DNA of 21,753 nucleotides from positions 1-21,753 of the forward strand of contig DATBWZ010000080.1 of the NCBI GenBank assembly GCA_036514535.1. The letters run 5' to 3'. The position numbers were made by a program, and so were the translations under genes. Every line of letters begins with the position of its first letter. Position 1 is the stretch's first letter. Shown piece by piece: positions 1 through 8,395 of this stretch. The stretch comes from DATBWZ01 sp036514535. GTDB taxonomy: Bacteria > JAMCPX01 > DATBWZ01. The notes beneath the pieces were generated by a model. It ran no database searches, had not been told where the DNA came from, and saw nothing but the letters and a program-made list of their open reading frames with translations.

Positions 1-861
1 TATGGAAAAAGTTTTTATTTTATCCGGATGGGATCTGGCCATAAAATACGATATCGTACTGGAGTCAATTCCTCCGCTAAGAAAGGAACCGATAGGGACA
101 TCGCTGACAAGGCGTATCCTGACTGAATCCGCAATAAGTTCCCTGAGCCTTTCTTCTGCCTCAGGCATCTGCATTTTATTCCTCTTCTCCAGATTCAGCG
201 CCCAGTAATTTTTAAGCGCGGGCTCTCCATTTCGGTAAAGCATAAAATGAGCCGGCGGTAGTTTGTTTATATTTTTAAAAATACTTGCGGGAGAAGGAAC
301 ATATTCATAGATAAGATATTTTTTTATTGATACAGGATCAATGTTTGCATCAATAAACGGACAGCGCAACAAAGCCTTGAGTTCTGAGCCAAAGACCAGG
401 CAATCTTTATTAATGAAATAATACAATGGCTTTATCCCTGTCTGATCCCTCGCAAGCAGGAGACTATGTTTTTTTGCATCCCACAGGGCAAAAGCAAACA
501 TCCCATTAAGCTTTTTTAAAAAATCAGCGCCTTCTTCTTCGTAAAGATGAACCAAAACTTCAGTGTCTGTCCTGGTATGGAAAATATGGCCCTTTTTAAT
601 AAGATCATTCTTCAGTTCCAAAAAATTATAAATTTCTCCATTATAAACAACAATTATACTGCCGTCTTCGTTAATAATTGGTTGATTTCCGGTCTCAAGG
701 TCTATTACTTTGAGCCTCCTCATGCCAAAGCCAACGCCGGAGGAAACATAATATCCTTCATCGTCAGGCCCCCTCGGCAGGAGTGCATTATTCATGGACC
801 GAATAATATTTAAATCCACAGGACGCTTATCTTTAAAGCAAATTCCGCAAATCCCGCACAT
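1..861 (-). CDS. asnB: Asparagine synthase-type glutamine amidotransferase, N-terminal part (cut by window edge)
   Basis: The first 287 residues are present, starting at ATG 861-859 and open through base 1. The protein begins Met-Cys-Gly-Ile, so Cys2 becomes the N-terminal nucleophile of a class II glutamine amidotransferase domain (about residues 2-190), which contains RGPDDEG (30-36) and YNGEIYN (73-79). The ATP pyrophosphatase loop SGGIDSS (262-268) opens the synthetase domain. The family uses glutamine and ATP to amidate a carboxylate, usually aspartate. Six bases separate it from the upstream glycosyltransferase, so it is the last visible gene of the polysaccharide block. In that setting the substrate may be a sugar uronic acid, as for WbpS and WbtH of O-antigen loci; this is inference. 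No strong ribosome binding site is seen, which suggests translational coupling. Confidence 0.93.
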   Translation of the reverse strand, partial: MCGICGICFKDKRPVDLNIIRSMNNALLPRGPDDEGYYVSSGVGFGMRRLKVIDLETGNQPIINEDGSIIVVYNGEIYNFLELKNDLIKKGHIFHTRTDTEVLVHLYEEEGADFLKKLNGMFAFALWDAKKHSLLLARDQTGIKPLYYFINKDCLVFGSELKALLRCPFIDANIDPVSIKKYLIYEYVPSPASIFKNINKLPPAHFMLYRNGEPALKNYWALNLEKRNKMQMPEAEERLRELIADSVRIRLVSDVPIGSFLSGGIDSSTISYFMARSHPDKIKTFSI

Positions 862-867
862 GGCTTT

Positions 868-1818
868 TTAAAAATTTACCTTTGATTTTATTACATAGGT
901 TGGCTTGTCCTGCACCTCAAAATATGTGCGCATCAGAATTTCGGCAAGCAGTCCCATCATCACCATCTGAAATCCTATAAGAAAAAGGAAAACAGCAAGA
1001 AGCAGCAAGGGATTCCTGTGGGCAGGAGCATCAGGAAGATAGTATTTCTCTACAAGAACCACTATACCGGAAATGACACTGCATACTGTCATAAAAATGC
1101 CGAAACCGCCGAAAAAATAAATAGGTTTTGTTGAATAACTACCAAAGAACATGATAGCAAACAAATCAAGCAGTACTTTGAATGTCCTTCCGATTCCGTA
1201 TTTAGACCGGCCCGCGGTTCTCGGATTATGCTTTACAATAAGTTCCGTAATACGCGCGCCTCTCCATGAGGCATAGACCGGCATCAACCTGTGCATTTCC
1301 CCGTAGAGACTGATCCCCTCAAAAATTCCACGCCTGTAAGCTTTAAGTGTGCAACCAAAATCGTGTAATTTTACTCTCGTGACAAAGGAAATTAAAAAAT
1401 TGGCAATTACGGATGGGAGCCTCCGGGTAAACCATGGATCTTTTCTTTTTTTCCGCCACCCAGACACAAGATCATAGCCCTCCTTAATTTTCTCTATTAA
1501 CCGGGGTATATCGTCAGGATCATTTTGGAGATCGCAATCAATAAGGATTATTATGTCTCCCCTTGAATGCTTCGCTCCCGCAGAGATTGCAGCTGTTTGT
1601 CCGAAATTTTTAGCAAATTGAACAACTTTAACATCGGGATTATTTTTAGAAATGGAGAGCAGCACATCCATGCCTTTGTCATAACTCCCGTCATCCACAT
1701 ATATTACTTCAAATGTGGAATTTATGGAGGACATCGCCTTCAAAATCTTTGAATGAAGATCTTCTATGTTTTTTTCTTCATTGTACACAGGAATTACTAT
1801 TGAATAATCTATTGTCAT
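868..1818 (-). CDS. Family 2 glycosyltransferase, polyisoprenyl-phosphate type (DPM1/ArnC-like) with two C-terminal TM helices
   Basis: This 316-residue protein has a GT-A fold N-terminal domain: VIPVYNEE (8-15), VDDGS (41-45) and a DxD-like DCD (94-96). Residues 200-212 hold the basic RTAGRSKYGIGR stretch typical of polyprenyl-phosphate sugar transferases. Two membrane helices follow at about 233-256 and 269-293. The family moves a sugar from a nucleotide donor onto undecaprenyl phosphate at the inner face of the membrane. I place the start at ATG 1818, one base after the stop of the upstream flippase-like gene. A TTG at 1842 in the same frame would add eight residues and overlap that gene, and looks less likely because the IVIPVYNE strand should begin close to the N terminus. 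The donor sugar cannot be read from sequence. Confidence 0.9.
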   Translation of the reverse strand: MTIDYSIVIPVYNEEKNIEDLHSKILKAMSSINSTFEVIYVDDGSYDKGMDVLLSISKNNPDVKVVQFAKNFGQTAAISAGAKHSRGDIIILIDCDLQNDPDDIPRLIEKIKEGYDLVSGWRKKRKDPWFTRRLPSVIANFLISFVTRVKLHDFGCTLKAYRRGIFEGISLYGEMHRLMPVYASWRGARITELIVKHNPRTAGRSKYGIGRTFKVLLDLFAIMFFGSYSTKPIYFFGGFGIFMTVCSVISGIVVLVEKYYLPDAPAHRNPLLLLAVFLFLIGFQMVMMGLLAEILMRTYFEVQDKPTYVIKSKVNF

Positions 1819-1819
1819 T

Positions 1820-2788
1820 TCATTTCTCTTTGGAGTTTTCAAAATTCATATCCGACAGCGACAGATTTTCATAAAACAGGAAAAACATGCCCAGCAGAAT
1901 AACGCCGATATACTGCAATATATGGCTAACTACAGCAAAACCAAATGCCACCGAAGGCTCAATCCCGTACATCTCCAGCGCTTTCTGACAAAAAAAGTGG
2001 TAAACGCCTATGAACCCGGGGGAAGAAGGAATAGCAACACCTATTGCCACACTGATAAGTATAGCAATTGAAGAACTGAAAGGCAAATGGATATCCATTG
2101 AGATTTCTATCAAATAGAAATATAAAACCGAGAAAATCCAGATCGGGAAAGATCCGATAAAAGTAACAAAAAACACTGTGGGGTTGCTCAGTCCTTTTAA
2201 TCCCAAAATAAAATTTTCGGTTAATTTCGAAATGCCTGCCGGAAGAAAAGAAAACAAAATTTTTCTAACACTCTCAAATTTAGCCAACATTAGCAGGAGC
2301 AGAATTAACGCAGCAAAAACCCCGAAGAATGCCCCTACCGCCATTTTAATATCGTTTTGAATGGGCAAAAACCATAATGAACCAAAAGCTATTAAACTTA
2401 TTGTAATGCCATCCATTGCCCTTTCTGCCACAAGCGAACCTAAAACCGCAGAGAAACTGACAGATTCTTTTCTGTTGACAACAAGGACCCTGAAGAGTTC
2501 CCCTGCTCTGACAGGAAGAAGGTTGTTGGCCATAAATCCTATAAGTGTAGCTGAAAAAAGCCTTGAGATATTTATTTTTTTAATTCCAGACAGAAAAAAT
2601 CTCCATCTCCATGCTCTTACCAGATATGACAGCACCCCTGCAAAAAGCCCTGTAAGCGCAAAACCATACTGCACCCCTGTAATGGATTTTCTAAATTCTG
2701 CAAAATCAACCTTCCTGACTGCAAGGTAGAGAAATACAAGGCTTATGAGTATTCCAAAAATAAGATTAGTTGATTTGGGAAGTTTCAT
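1820..2788 (-). CDS. YbhN/LPG-synthase transmembrane-domain family integral membrane protein
   Basis: This 322-residue, very hydrophobic protein has about seven or eight predicted membrane segments. The signature LPVRAGELFR (91-100) matches the conserved lipid-facing motif of the UPF0104 / lysylphosphatidylglycerol synthase transmembrane family (COG0392). The aminoacyl-transferase domain of full MprF proteins is missing, so it is a stand-alone membrane module. Members are thought to translocate lipids or lipid-linked sugars, but most lack a tested function. It lies between a nucleotide-sugar dehydrogenase (5 bases upstream) and a polyprenyl-phosphate-type glycosyltransferase (start 1 base after its stop). 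That fits a role in moving or modifying a lipid-linked glycan, which is inference from context. ATG start at 2788. Confidence 0.85.
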   Translation of the reverse strand: MKLPKSTNLIFGILISLVFLYLAVRKVDFAEFRKSITGVQYGFALTGLFAGVLSYLVRAWRWRFFLSGIKKINISRLFSATLIGFMANNLLPVRAGELFRVLVVNRKESVSFSAVLGSLVAERAMDGITISLIAFGSLWFLPIQNDIKMAVGAFFGVFAALILLLLMLAKFESVRKILFSFLPAGISKLTENFILGLKGLSNPTVFFVTFIGSFPIWIFSVLYFYLIEISMDIHLPFSSSIAILISVAIGVAIPSSPGFIGVYHFFCQKALEMYGIEPSVAFGFAVVSHILQYIGVILLGMFFLFYENLSLSDMNFENSKEK

Positions 2789-2793
2789 TCTTT

Positions 2794-4116
2794 TCAGAGA
2801 AGCACTATATTTTGGCGGTAATTCTGGACATTCGCGGTAGCATTTCTAAAGTCAATTACAAGGTTTGAATGTCTGACTATCCAGTCCCAATCATAAAAAC
2901 TATGGTCGGAGAGGATCACCACACATACCTGGTTTTTGAGAAATTGCTTTGTCAGTTTTTTCGACGACATTTTCACGCCATCTTCGCTTAAATTAGGAAT
3001 CATCGGATCATTGTATGAAACCATTGCACCTTTCTCTCTTAAAATTTTTATTATCTCTATTGCAGGCGACTCCCTTATATCGTTGACATCTTTTTTATAT
3101 GTCACACCAAGTATGCCTATCCTGCTTCCAAAGAGCGGTTTACTCATCTTGTTTGTCTCTTCTGCAATTCTCTGAACAACAAAATACGGCATATCCCTGT
3201 TAATCTCCTCCGCAAGTTCGATAAACCTTGCCCGGTAATTCAAAATTTTCATCTTCCAGGAGAGATATAATGGATCAACAGGAATGCAATGACCGCCCAT
3301 TCCAGGACCCGGATAAAAAGGCATAAAGCCATAGGGCTTTGTGGATGCCGCCCTTATTACCTCCCATATATTCACGCCAAGCCTTGAACACATCATGGCA
3401 AGCTCATTAACAAAAGCAATATTTATGCTGCGAAATGTATTTTCAAGAAGCTTCACCATCTCCGCTGTTGTCGTATTCCTGACAATTATAACCTCTTTTA
3501 CAATGTGCTTAAACAGGGCAGATGAGAGTTCTGCGCATTTAGGAGTTATGCCACCCACCACCTTCGGGATATCACTTAGAGCATATTTAGCGTTGCCCGG
3601 ATCTATTCTTTCCGGTGAAAATGCAAGAAAGACGTCCCTTCCAACTACAAGGTTATTTTCTTTAAGAACAGGCAGAACCAGCTCAGTGGTCGTTCCGGGA
3701 TATGTAGTGCTGGATAGTACTAACAATTGCGCATGGCGCATCCTTTCTTTTATATTATGAAAAGCAGAGATTATGTATGATAATTCTGGATCCCTCGTTT
3801 TGTTCAAAGGAGTCGGAACGCACACAACCACAGCATCAGCCTTAGTAATGGAATTATAGTCGCTGCGAACAAAGAGTTTTCCTTTCTGAACAAGTTCCTT
3901 TAGTTTCTTTGAATCCACATCAAGGATGTATGATACACCCGACTGAATAGATTGTATCTTATCCTTATTCAGATCTATCCCGTGGACAGTAAATCCTGCA
4001 TCGGCAAAAGCAATTGCATATGGCAATCCTACATAACCTAATCCGATTACCGCCACAATTGCGTCCTTTCTTTCAATTTTAACCTTTAATTTTGAGTAGG
4101 AATTAATTTTCTTCAA
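2794..4116 (-). CDS. UDP-N-acetyl-hexosamine 6-dehydrogenase (WbpA/WecC class)
   Basis: This 440-residue protein has the NAD Rossmann motif GLGYVG (25-30), the central helix EMVKLLENTFR (219-229, with catalytic-type Lys222 and Asn226) and the catalytic cysteine loop GPGMGGHCIPVDP (270-282, Cys277). The GPG-GGHCIP-DP form fits WbpA-type enzymes that oxidise UDP-GlcNAc twice to UDP-GlcNAcA, rather than UDP-glucose dehydrogenases or the GDP-mannose enzyme AlgD. The start is TTG at 4116, supported by GGAG (4128-4125) eight bases upstream and by a four-base TTGA overlap with the stop of the mannose-1-phosphate guanylyltransferase gene, so translation is probably coupled. It supplies an acidic amino sugar for a surface glycan. 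The exact substrate (GlcNAc, ManNAc or GalNAc) is not settled. Confidence 0.92.
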   Translation of the reverse strand: MKKINSYSKLKVKIERKDAIVAVIGLGYVGLPYAIAFADAGFTVHGIDLNKDKIQSIQSGVSYILDVDSKKLKELVQKGKLFVRSDYNSITKADAVVVCVPTPLNKTRDPELSYIISAFHNIKERMRHAQLLVLSSTTYPGTTTELVLPVLKENNLVVGRDVFLAFSPERIDPGNAKYALSDIPKVVGGITPKCAELSSALFKHIVKEVIIVRNTTTAEMVKLLENTFRSINIAFVNELAMMCSRLGVNIWEVIRAASTKPYGFMPFYPGPGMGGHCIPVDPLYLSWKMKILNYRARFIELAEEINRDMPYFVVQRIAEETNKMSKPLFGSRIGILGVTYKKDVNDIRESPAIEIIKILREKGAMVSYNDPMIPNLSEDGVKMSSKKLTKQFLKNQVCVVILSDHSFYDWDWIVRHSNLVIDFRNATANVQNYRQNIVLL

Positions 4117-5180
4117 AGATATTTCTCCTTTTTCCCGGACTTAAGCATATTTACAAGATCCCTCACTTTCTGGCTCATATCTTTTTTGCATATAAGTATA
4201 GCATCGTTAGAGTCCACAACCACTAAATCCTTAATTCCTATTCCCGCGACAAACTTTCCCTTTGCAAAGAATATTGAATTTTTCACATCCATCAGTAACG
4301 AATCATTTGAAATTGCCACATTGCCATTTTTATCCTTGAGCAGAATGTCTCCCACTGACGACCATGAACCTACATCGGTCCAACCGAGGTCAACCGGAAC
4401 AACAACTGTATTCTTTGCCTTTTCCATTATCCCATAATCAACGGAAATACTGGGAATCTCTTTATAAATACCAGGATCCACTATAATCTTTTCTTTACTG
4501 CCGCAGGAGACTGCCTCTTTCGCTTTAGAATAAACATCCGGCAGATACTTTTTCATGGCATTAACAAATGCGGCAATTTTCCAGACAAACATGCCGCTGT
4601 TCCAGTAATAATATCCCTTTCTCAGGAACGATTCAGCTTTTTTCCTGTCAGGTTTTTCTATAAATCTTTTCACTCTGTACGCCGTAAACTGCGAATCCTT
4701 TTGAAACACCCTGCCCGATTCTATATATCCGTATCCTGTCTCGGGCCTTGCGGGTTCTATTCCAATAGTAAGGAGCGAATCAGCGCATTTCCCAATGTTT
4801 TCCAGAAAGGTCAAAACCCGACAAAACTTATCGGCATTCATGATTACATGGTCCGAAGGCAGGACCGCCATAACTTCCTGCGATTGGGATTTAAGCCTTA
4901 AAGCAGCCAGGGTTATGGCAGGAGCGGTATTCCTCCCCGCAGGTTCTATAATTATATTTTCTCCGGGTATGTCCTTTAGAATCTTTCGTATTTTTTTTCT
5001 GTGTTCTTCTGTGGTAACAATTATTATTTTCTCTATCGGAATTACCGGGCTTAAACGGGCAACTGTTTCCTCAATCATGGTTCTTTTGCTGCCAAATTTA
5101 AGGAATTGTTTGGGAGTTTTGCTTCTACTTAAAGGCCAGAATCTCGTGCCGCTTCCGCCTGCAAGAATAACACCATACAT
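4113..5180 (-). CDS. manC: Mannose-1-phosphate guanylyltransferase without fused isomerase domain
   Basis: This 355-residue protein converts Man-1-P and GTP to GDP-mannose. The nucleotidyltransferase signature GGSGTRFWPLSR (8-19), the PKQFL lysine loop (23-27), VLPSDH and the FIEKPD motif are all present. It matches the nucleotidyltransferase half of bifunctional ManC/AlgA enzymes (usually about 470-480 residues) but stops before the C-terminal cupin isomerase domain. That domain instead seems to be encoded by the separate gene 41 bases upstream. ATG 5180 is immediately before the conserved YGVILAGG strand, so the start is secure. No strong Shine-Dalgarno site is seen. The last codons overlap the TTG start of the dehydrogenase gene by four bases. 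Confidence 0.94.
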   Translation of the reverse strand: MYGVILAGGSGTRFWPLSRSKTPKQFLKFGSKRTMIEETVARLSPVIPIEKIIIVTTEEHRKKIRKILKDIPGENIIIEPAGRNTAPAITLAALRLKSQSQEVMAVLPSDHVIMNADKFCRVLTFLENIGKCADSLLTIGIEPARPETGYGYIESGRVFQKDSQFTAYRVKRFIEKPDRKKAESFLRKGYYYWNSGMFVWKIAAFVNAMKKYLPDVYSKAKEAVSCGSKEKIIVDPGIYKEIPSISVDYGIMEKAKNTVVVPVDLGWTDVGSWSSVGDILLKDKNGNVAISNDSLLMDVKNSIFFAKGKFVAGIGIKDLVVVDSNDAILICKKDMSQKVRDLVNMLKSGKKEKYL

Positions 5181-5221
5181 AGTTTTCAGCTCTCACTATT
5201 TTTTTCTTATTGTCCATCCAA

Positions 5222-5563
5222 TTACACTCTTCCGTACCTGTCTTCCAATCTAACCACATCATCCAGTTCAGAAGTTGAAACCTCGCATAGTTTACAGTCA
5301 GAAATTCCGGCCATTCTATGTTTTGTGTTTGGAGGAATGTGGTAGGATTCGCCTTCGTTCATCTCAATAATGTTTCCTTTCCCATCTTCAATAATCTCAA
5401 GTTTTAATCTGCCCTCCAGCACATATATTGCCTCATCCTTTTTTTTGTGATATTGAAGGCTGAGTTGCTCACCGGCTTTTATAAACAGAACCTTACCTGC
5501 ATAATTTCCGGTATGGGCCCATATAATTTCATAACCCCAGGGCTTCTGAACCTTTTTAATCAT
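5222..5563 (-). CDS. Stand-alone cupin, mannose-6-phosphate isomerase type II-like
   Basis: This 113-residue single cupin has the KPWGYE opening (7-12), cupin motif 1 with His39 and Glu44, motif 2 with His82, and the ending DDVVRLEDRYGR (101-112). These are the features of the C-terminal isomerase domain of bifunctional AlgA/ManC. It would convert fructose-6-P and mannose-6-P and feed the guanylyltransferase directly downstream. I chose ATG 5563 because GGAG (5574-5571) lies seven bases upstream. An in-frame TTG at 5569 would be almost on top of that site and is rejected. Only three clear metal ligands are visible, so catalytic activity is likely but not certain. A binding or regulatory role is the alternative. 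Confidence 0.85.
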   Translation of the reverse strand: MIKKVQKPWGYEIIWAHTGNYAGKVLFIKAGEQLSLQYHKKKDEAIYVLEGRLKLEIIEDGKGNIIEMNEGESYHIPPNTKHRMAGISDCKLCEVSTSELDDVVRLEDRYGRV

Positions 5564-5593
5564 CAGCAATCTCCGTGCATCTTAACTGCTTTA

Positions 5594-5619
5594 ACAAAAT
5601 TGCAGAGAAAGACCTGCAA
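5594..5619 (-). terminator. Weak hairpin with T-rich tail after the LysM gene
   Basis: In the 65-base gap between the LysM gene and the cupin gene, TTGCAG (5619-5614) and CTGCAA (5605-5600) form a six-pair stem with an eight-base loop, followed on the minus strand by TTTTGT. The stem has only three G-C pairs, so it would terminate poorly. It could also be a processing or pausing site, or chance. Confidence 0.25.
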
Positions 5620-5628
5620 ATCCATTAT

Positions 5629-6780
5629 CTAAAACATATCGCTAACAATGAGGTTCTCCACATTTAACTCTTTTTTACTTCTTGTGACAAGGGCTGTGGA
5701 AACATTTTCGCGCGCTTTAATAATAACAAGTTTGCCAATAATTTCCACAGGGAGGTTTACGCGTGCCCCAGTTAGAGGATCCTTTGCGCTGCTTTCTGGT
5801 TTGTATACAGTAAACACATTTCCTTCCGTTATTCCATCAGCGCTTCCCTTGTCTATGTATACAATCTGGCCTTCGCCTATCAATTTAGCATCATTCTGCG
5901 ATCCTACAATATATCCATTCATTTGATTGCTACTTGTTCTCAGAACAATTTCCTTAGTCATCGGTTCAATAGGACTTAATCTGTCACCTTTTTGTATCAC
6001 ATCAAATGACATGGTAATTCTCGCATTTGAAGATGTTTCGCCCTTCTCGCTTACTTCCAGTACCCCGAGGGTCTTTATTCTATATCCAAGATTCGCGCCG
6101 GTTACCGGATGCTTGAACTTTCCAAGCACTCTGAAAATAGTGAATTTCTGCCCGGGTTGAGCATCCACAACAGTGCTTATATAGACTTCGTCATGTTCTC
6201 CGAATAATTTACGCTCCAGTTTTGTCCCAACTATGCTCCCGGCGGCTTCAAATTCCTCTCCTGAAATAAAGCCAACAGACTGCGCAGCAGAATAGAAAAT
6301 ACTCCCTTCCTGCGCGGCCTCAATTTTAGATATTTCACCCAGCGCTTCTTCCGGCTGCACTAATTCCGCCTCAGGAATCGCTGCCATTTCATCTGATGAG
6401 ACGCCCTCCTGCGGAGGAGGAGGAGGAGCTTCTTCAGGTCCGGCGGTCATCTCTTCAGAACTTAACGTTGTTTCTTTCGCCTGGGTTGGAATTCCTGCCA
6501 CCGGCGGCGGAGGCAAGGATGCAACAGAAGGCGCAGCAATTCCGAGAACTATTGGATCCCCCGGAAAGATGAGGTGCGGATTAGTTATGTACCTGTTTTG
6601 CTCCCACACCTTTGGCCATATCCAGGGATTATTCAAGAAGCGCGACGATATATTCCAGAGGGTGTCCCCTTGTTTAACTATATATACCGTCCCTTCTTCC
6701 TTCAATTGTGCGAAGAGAGTAACCCCCAACATAAAAACACTGAGCATAAGGGTACCAATTTTTAATTCCCGGTTTTTCAT
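5629..6780 (-). CDS. Secreted LysM-domain protein with proline/glutamate-rich linker
   Basis: The 383 residues read as a signal peptide (1-24, hydrophobic LMLSVFMLGVTLF then Ala-Gln), a LysM domain (about 31-79, with YIVKQGDTLWNIS and a GDPIVL end), a low-complexity Pro/Glu/Ala linker (about 84-145) and a C-terminal region of about 235 residues with repeated short beta-rich segments such as GDRLSP and VFTVYKP. The LysM should hold the protein on peptidoglycan in the periplasm. The C-terminal part resembles conserved LysM proteins of unknown role in deltaproteobacteria-like genomes; I assign no activity. ATG 6780 has a strong Shine-Dalgarno GGAGG (6792-6788) seven bases upstream, placed just past the stop of the CpoB-like gene. 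Confidence 0.85.
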   Translation of the reverse strand: MKNRELKIGTLMLSVFMLGVTLFAQLKEEGTVYIVKQGDTLWNISSRFLNNPWIWPKVWEQNRYITNPHLIFPGDPIVLGIAAPSVASLPPPPVAGIPTQAKETTLSSEEMTAGPEEAPPPPPQEGVSSDEMAAIPEAELVQPEEALGEISKIEAAQEGSIFYSAAQSVGFISGEEFEAAGSIVGTKLERKLFGEHDEVYISTVVDAQPGQKFTIFRVLGKFKHPVTGANLGYRIKTLGVLEVSEKGETSSNARITMSFDVIQKGDRLSPIEPMTKEIVLRTSSNQMNGYIVGSQNDAKLIGEGQIVYIDKGSADGITEGNVFTVYKPESSAKDPLTGARVNLPVEIIGKLVIIKARENVSTALVTRSKKELNVENLIVSDMF

Positions 6781-6792
6781 TCCTAAACCTCC

Positions 6793-7464
6793 TTAGTTTT
6801 TGCCGTAGATCCTTAATTTATCCTCTGCCTTTTTTGCAACAGGCAAATCCTTGCAATTTAAAAGAATATCCTTAAGATATTTCATTCCATTATCAATATC
6901 TCCCATCTGCAGATATGAATACCCGATCTTCAATTTGGCATCACAAACTTTATCCCCATCTGAATAATTGGTCAAGATATTACCAAATTCTGTTATTGCG
7001 GCATGATAATCTTGTTGATGGTAGAAGCATTCCCCCAGCCAGTATTGAGCATTATCCGCTAAACTGTGATGGGAATAACTGCTTAAAAAAGTCACGAACC
7101 CCTTTTTTGCTACATCAACACTGCCGGAAAGAAGAGCATCATAAGACGATTTATAAAGATTTTCCGGCGATTCCAGTTGTTCTTTTTGTTGTGGCTTTAA
7201 ATTTTGCTGAACAGAACTCATATTTTTCGCTTTAAGTTCTTCTATTAATTTTGACTGCTGAAAAAGCTTATCCTGAATAACATACACAAAGTTGTTGGTT
7301 TCTTCAATTTTTATGCTCATATCAAGATATTCCTTCTGCAAAAAATCATATTTTCCCTCTATAACAGAGAGACGCTGTTCCAACACCTTATTGCCTGCAC
7401 AGCCAGTATAAAAAACATAAAAAACTACCAAATTCAGCATCCAAATAAGTCGTTTGCAGCTCAT
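6793..7464 (-). CDS. CpoB/YbgF-like periplasmic TPR protein, probable lipoprotein
   Basis: The 223-residue protein has a short hydrophobic leader ending FYTGC, so Cys22 may be lipidated, although Tyr at -3 is not ideal for a lipobox. A coiled coil runs about 25-82, then a Gln/Lys-rich spacer, then tetratricopeptide repeats (101-220) of the YWLGECFY, A-YYQ type. That order (leader, coiled coil, C-terminal TPR) is the architecture of CpoB (YbgF), which links peptidoglycan synthesis to outer-membrane constriction through Tol-Pal. No tol or pal genes are in the window, so the partner may differ. ATG 7464 overlaps the upstream stop as ATGA, implying coupled translation with the binding-protein gene. 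The LysM gene follows 12 bases downstream. Confidence 0.8.
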   Translation of the reverse strand: MSCKRLIWMLNLVVFYVFYTGCAGNKVLEQRLSVIEGKYDFLQKEYLDMSIKIEETNNFVYVIQDKLFQQSKLIEELKAKNMSSVQQNLKPQQKEQLESPENLYKSSYDALLSGSVDVAKKGFVTFLSSYSHHSLADNAQYWLGECFYHQQDYHAAITEFGNILTNYSDGDKVCDAKLKIGYSYLQMGDIDNGMKYLKDILLNCKDLPVAKKAEDKLRIYGKN

Positions 7465-8387
7465 TGCTCTACACTTATTTTATACCCTTCATTAGCAGCA
7501 AATGTGACTGCATTTGTTGCAATTTCGGTAAATCCAATGAGCCTTGCAGTGTTCATGTTAAACGAAAGTTCCAGCCCGATAGGAGGGACAATTTTCATTT
7601 GCTTTACCGGCGTTCCTTGAGATATCTTATTCGCCATTGTACATGCCTGCTGGCCAATGCTGGAATAATTAATAGCCAGAGAAACCAGAGCTCCTGCCTG
7701 AACCATCGCCTTAGAATATGCAAGAAAAGGGACCCTTTTATCAATTGTAAATTGTAAAACTGTTTCAAAACTCTCCTTGCTCCACACCGATGGGTCAGAA
7801 AGCATCCAGAAGGCGTCAATTCCCTCTGCAAAAGCACGCAATGCCCTCGTAACATCCTCCTTGGAATCCACCTTTGCGGTTACAAGAGTAAATCCAAGTT
7901 CTTTGCTCAATACCATGGCCTCATCAATCAAACGGTTAGTCTTCTTTGGATTATATATGACGCCTACTTTTGAAATCTTTGGGACAATGGATTTCAGTGT
8001 GCGCAACTGTACAACCACAGGAATTTCCATTGCAATACCGGATATATTGTCTGCATTAAGGTCATAATTTTCAGGATTGAAAACCATTGAAAATATAACG
8101 GGAATATCCTTTATATTTTTCCTTGCTACTAATGCGGCTTTGGTTCCAAGAACGAACACCATATCAGGCTTATCAGCCGCAATCTTTTTCGTAATCTGCT
8201 CTCCCCTTTCATCCTTGTCCTCCATATCATACTCAACAAACCTGGCGTTGCAGTTGGTCCTGAACGCAGTAATTGCCTCATTAAAGATAACAAGGTTCTT
8301 AGCCTTTATAATGGCAATAGTTGCAGCAAAGCTGCAAATTTCGCTGGCAACAATCAGGACAACAAAGATTATAATAGTTTTAATCAT
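7461..8387 (-). CDS. ABC-transporter-type substrate-binding protein (PF04392 family), no permease nearby
   Basis: The 308-residue protein starts with a signal peptide (about 1-21, n-region MIK then IIIFVVLIVASEICSFA). The mature part has the two-lobed pattern of the ABC_sub_bind/TrpX family: PDMVFVLGTKAA, IPVIFSMVFNP, KVGVIYNPKKT and a VPFLAYSKAMVQAGALVSLAINYSS-like hinge region. Related proteins bind small amino-acid-like or aromatic ligands in the periplasm. Neither a permease nor an ATPase gene is adjacent, so it may work as a stand-alone sensor or with a transporter encoded elsewhere. ATG 8387 is the only possible start before residue 55. It lies just eight bases past a consensus -10 box, so the transcript is probably leaderless; no Shine-Dalgarno site exists. 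Confidence 0.85.
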   Translation of the reverse strand: MIKTIIIFVVLIVASEICSFAATIAIIKAKNLVIFNEAITAFRTNCNARFVEYDMEDKDERGEQITKKIAADKPDMVFVLGTKAALVARKNIKDIPVIFSMVFNPENYDLNADNISGIAMEIPVVVQLRTLKSIVPKISKVGVIYNPKKTNRLIDEAMVLSKELGFTLVTAKVDSKEDVTRALRAFAEGIDAFWMLSDPSVWSKESFETVLQFTIDKRVPFLAYSKAMVQAGALVSLAINYSSIGQQACTMANKISQGTPVKQMKIVPPIGLELSFNMNTARLIGFTEIATNAVTFAANEGYKISVEQ

Positions 8388-8395
8388 TGAGTTAT

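Noticed and set aside
1819..1842. TTG start for the GT2 glycosyltransferase at 1842.
   Set aside because: It would overlap the upstream gene by 23 bases and adds a non-conserved N terminus; ATG 1818 follows the stop by one base.
4795..5253. A 152-codon plus-strand open frame.
   Set aside because: It is antisense to the mannose-1-phosphate guanylyltransferase gene, whose signature motifs are intact on the other strand.
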